A stretch of 43,694 nt of DNA, taken from contig JAURIR010000010.1 in assembly GCA_030832645.1 (NCBI GenBank), positions 1 through 43,694 of the forward strand, written 5' to 3'. Shown here piece after piece: positions 41,984 to 43,694 of this stretch (position 1 is its first letter; each line of letters starts with the position of its first letter). The position numbers and the translations under genes are program-made. This stretch comes from Chitinophagales bacterium (lineage in GTDB: Bacteria > Bacteroidota > Bacteroidia > Chitinophagales > Chitinophagaceae). The notes beneath the pieces were generated by a model. The model was not told the origin of the DNA and searched no databases. It was given only the letters and a program-made list of their open reading frames with translations.

Positions 41984-41990
41984 CCTCCTT
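41984..41990 (-). promoter_or_regulatory. Strong Shine-Dalgarno sequence of rpsH
   Basis: Minus-strand AAGGAGG lies 8 bases before the rpsH ATG (41975), an optimal spacing, in a 68-base gap after rpsN. Other genes of the operon have A/T-rich start regions without it. The neighbouring TCCT at about 42005-42008 could pair with AGGA and mask it, though weakly. Confidence 0.7.
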
Positions 41991-42043
41991 AGTCCCTTTT
42001 GATCAGGATTATTTCGGTTTTAGTTTATTGTTATTATTCTTGA

Positions 42044-42313
42044 TTACCAGCTTGCTTTTTTAACTCCTGGAATCTTTCCTGCCAAAGCCATGTCGCGGAA
42101 AGTTACCCTTGAGAGACCGAAGAATCTCATGTAACCTTTCGGGCGACCCGTCAATTGACATCTGTTTTTCAACCTTACTTTAGAAGAGTTCTTAGGTAGT
42201 TGATCGAGTGCTGACCAATCGCCTGCAGCTTTCAATGCAGCACGCTTTTCAGCAAACTGTGCAACCATCTTTTCCCTTTTTCTCTGTCTGGCTTTTACCG
42301 ATTCTTTTGCCAT
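42044..42313 (-). CDS. rpsN: 30S ribosomal protein S14, zinc-free type
   Basis: An 89-residue S14 ([20 protein letters not shown] start; [20 protein letters not shown] and [18 protein letters not shown] at the end). It is the longer C-minus form: only one cysteine is present, so there is no CxxC zinc ribbon. It lies 9 bases after rplE. Confidence 0.97.
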   Translation of the reverse strand: MAKESVKARQRKREKMVAQFAEKRAALKAAGDWSALDQLPKNSSKVRLKNRCQLTGRPKGYMRFFGLSRVTFRDMALAGKIPGVKKASW

Positions 42314-42322
42314 ATATTAGGT

Positions 42323-42892
42323 TTAGTCTTTTTTACTGTTTTTAAATGGCATACCCATTTCTTTCAACAATTCGTACGCCTCTTCGTTTGTTTGTCCGGT
42401 TGTTACGAAAGTGATATCCATACCGGTGATTTTAGTAACCTTGTCGATATCAATTTCCGGGAAGATGATCTGCTCGGTGATACCCAATGTGTAGTTACCG
42501 CGACCATCGAATGATTTTTCGCTCACCCCTTTAAAATCGCGCACGCGTGGAAGAGATGCAGCAATCAATCGATCCAAGAATTCATACATTTTTACACCAC
42601 GAAGTGTAACGCGTGCACCGATGGGCATGCTTTTTCTCAACTTAAAGTTGGAGATATCTTTCTTGGATTTTGTTGAGACCGCTTTTTGTCCAGAGATCAT
42701 TGTCAATTCGTCCAATGCGATGTCGATCAATTTTTTGTCAGACACTGCTCCGTTCACGCCTCTGTTCAAACAAATTTTCGTCAACTTAGGAACTTGCATT
42801 ACAGTACTGTAACCAAATTTCTTCATCAAAGCAGGTACCACTTCTTTTTGGTACTTGGTTTGTAGTCTGGGTGTATATGTTGCTGTGCTCAT
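42323..42892 (-). CDS. rplE: 50S ribosomal protein L5
   Basis: A 189-residue L5, which binds 5S rRNA and P-site t[43 protein letters not shown] and [20 protein letters not shown] are family signatures. The ATG overlaps the rplX stop by one base (TAATG), implying coupled translation. Confidence 0.98.
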   Translation of the reverse strand: MSTATYTPRLQTKYQKEVVPALMKKFGYSTVMQVPKLTKICLNRGVNGAVSDKKLIDIALDELTMISGQKAVSTKSKKDISNFKLRKSMPIGARVTLRGVKMYEFLDRLIAASLPRVRDFKGVSEKSFDGRGNYTLGITEQIIFPEIDIDKVTKITGMDITFVTTGQTNEEAYELLKEMGMPFKNSKKD

Positions 42893-43230
42893 TATTTAAT
42901 TACCTCCCCTGATTTTTTAGATACTCGAACTAGTTTTCCGTTTTCTCTTGTTCTCTTTATTTTGGTACCTGCCTCTTTTTTAGCATCCCACAACATAACG
43001 TTGCTGATATGGAGGGAAGCTTCCTTCTTGATCAATCCACCTTGTGTGTTTTGTGCAGAAGGTTTGGTGTGGCGGGTAACGATGTTAGCTCCTTCAACCA
43101 ATACACGAGATTTTTCGGGATACACCTCCAGCACTTTGCGTGGCTTCTTGAGATCTTTATCATCTCCGGAGATGATCACTACTGAATCACCTTTTTTAAT
43201 GTTGAACTTTGGCTTGAATCTGTTGCTCAT
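42892..43230 (-). CDS. rplX: 50S ribosomal protein L24
   Basis: A 112-residue L24, an assembly-initiating protein. The KOW motif is [39 protein letters not shown], followed by [20 protein letters not shown] and the C-terminal [21 protein letters not shown]. It lies 33 bases after rplN. Confidence 0.98.
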   Translation of the reverse strand: MSNRFKPKFNIKKGDSVVIISGDDKDLKKPRKVLEVYPEKSRVLVEGANIVTRHTKPSAQNTQGGLIKKEASLHISNVMLWDAKKEAGTKIKRTRENGKLVRVSKKSGEVIK

Positions 43231-43263
43231 TGTCTTTATTTTTCGTGCGTACGCTGTTATTTA

Positions 43264-43632
43264 TTAAAGTACTTCGGGTGCAAGTGAAATGATCTTCATG
43301 TATCCCTTGTCTCTCAGTTCACGGGCAACTGGGCCGAAAATACGTGTGCCTCTTGGCTCGTCGGATTGATTGAGCAACACTACCGCGTTGTCATCGAAGC
43401 GGATATAAGAACCGTCTTTTCTGCGAAGCTTGTTCTTCGTTCTTACGATTACCGCCTTGGCAACAGTACCTTTCTTGATACCACCGGCAGGAATTGCATC
43501 CTTAACTGTTACAACAATCTTGTCGCCAATCTTTGCATAATCTTGACCACTGTTTCCCAACACACGGATGCACAATACTTCTTTGGCACCGCTGTTATCT
43601 GCTACATTCAATCTGGATTCTTGCTGAATCAT
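43264..43632 (-). CDS. rplN: 50S ribosomal protein L14
   Basis: A 122-residue L14. [20 protein letters not shown] at the start, [11 protein letters not shown]-like [20 protein letters not shown] in the middle and [20 protein letters not shown] near the end are diagnostic. It is the most upstream complete ribosomal gene here; rpsQ is expected just beyond the window. Confidence 0.98.
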   Translation of the reverse strand: MIQQESRLNVADNSGAKEVLCIRVLGNSGQDYAKIGDKIVVTVKDAIPAGGIKKGTVAKAVIVRTKNKLRRKDGSYIRFDDNAVVLLNQSDEPRGTRIFGPVARELRDKGYMKIISLAPEVL

Positions 43633-43694
43633 TTTTTTCTATTTTAAACGGCTTACACCGTTGTGAGTTGAACGATTAATTGTTAATTATTTTG
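43633..43694 (-). other. Intergenic tail upstream of rplN (probably rpsQ-rplN gap)
   Basis: All three minus-strand frames close within the last 20 bases, so at most the final residue or two of rpsQ could be present. A 5-base inverted repeat AACGG (43647-43651)/CCGTT (43658-43662) with a 6-base loop lies here, followed on the transcript by an A-rich stretch leading into the rplN ATG. No promoter-like TAnnTTTG is seen. Confidence 0.4.

Noticed and set aside
42894-42905. GGGGAGGT upstream of rplE, resembling a Shine-Dalgarno sequence
   Set aside because: It encodes the last residues of L24 (SGEVIK), is further from the ATG than is optimal, and rplE start is already explained by the one-base TAATG overlap.
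43681-43694. Possible last codons of rpsQ (S17) at the window edge
   Set aside because: One minus-strand frame gives AAA TAA, which could be a lysine and stop, but two residues are not enough to call a gene.
1-43694. Mobile elements, CRISPR arrays, toxin-antitoxin or defence systems, tRNA genes
   Set aside because: No transposase, integrase, repeat-spacer pattern, defence gene or cloverleaf-capable gap was found; intergenic spaces are nearly all under 140 bases and the composition is even throughout.

Overview
This 43.7 kb window is core chromosome of a Bacteroidota bacterium, most likely a member of Chitinophagia/Chitinophagaceae (lineage is an inference). The evidence is moderate-low G+C (about 40% by eye), several Bacteroidota-type -7 promoter elements (TAnnTTTG), almost no Shine-Dalgarno sequences, and Bacteroidota-type families: a PafA-like phosphatase, a GHGVHSPFVFDF methyltransferase relative, a LolA with no nearby LolB, and three separate transhydrogenase subunits. 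I see no insertion sequence, prophage, CRISPR array, tRNA or rRNA. No gene-free stretch exceeds about 160 bases.

Layout. 1-910 (+): 3' part of a cysteine desulfurase gene. 916-3507 (-): mutS. 3616-5326 (+): a ClsB-like cardiolipin synthase and a PPOX/Nim-type flavoprotein. 5335-7073 (-): rsmG and a family 2 glycosyltransferase, divergent from folC (7168-8460, +); both of these divergent genes appear to have almost no mRNA leader. 8449-15904 (-): a probable seven-gene unit running pntAa-pntAb-pntB, M28 peptidase, RsmF-like rRNA methyltransferase, small secreted barrel protein, NUDIX hydrolase. 15962-19380 (-): pafA-like phosphatase, thyA, folA and a methyltransferase relative that has lost its SAM-binding core. 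19517-21344 (+): an alpha-oxoamine synthase paired with ubiX. 21348-25909 (-): SET protein, aroK, DUF423, ftsK, lolA. 25968-29484 (+): mgtE, flavin reductase, dipeptide epimerase, acyl-CoA thioesterase. 29479-30231 (-): a PlsC-like acyltransferase with altered motifs. 30294-30956 (+): a HAD phosphatase. A clear bidirectional terminator follows, then rpsA (31011-32831, -) with an elaborate control region, a Tat-exported class V aminotransferase-fold protein, a BaiN/HI0933-type flavoprotein and an M20 peptidase. 37184 to the end (-): the spc ribosomal operon, rplN-rplX-rplE-rpsN-rpsH-rplF-rplR-rpsE-rpmD-rplO-secY-map. It stops after map: infA, rpmJ and the alpha operon are not next to it.

How the genes fit together. 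Translation and ribosome maturation dominate (r-proteins, S1, SecY, Map, RsmG, RsmF-like). One-carbon and folate metabolism is represented by folC, thyA and folA, and the transhydrogenase supplies NADPH. Envelope functions include cardiolipin synthase, PlsC-like enzyme, LolA, oxoamine synthase, Ala-Glu epimerase and exported hydrolases.

I did not find a clearly new multi-gene system. The observations most worth following are: strong Shine-Dalgarno sequences confined to rpsA and rpsH in an otherwise SD-poor genome segment, with a structured rpsA promoter and leader; the core-deleted methyltransferase in the thyA-folA operon; the unassigned oxoamine synthase-ubiX pair; and the leaderless divergent promoter pair.
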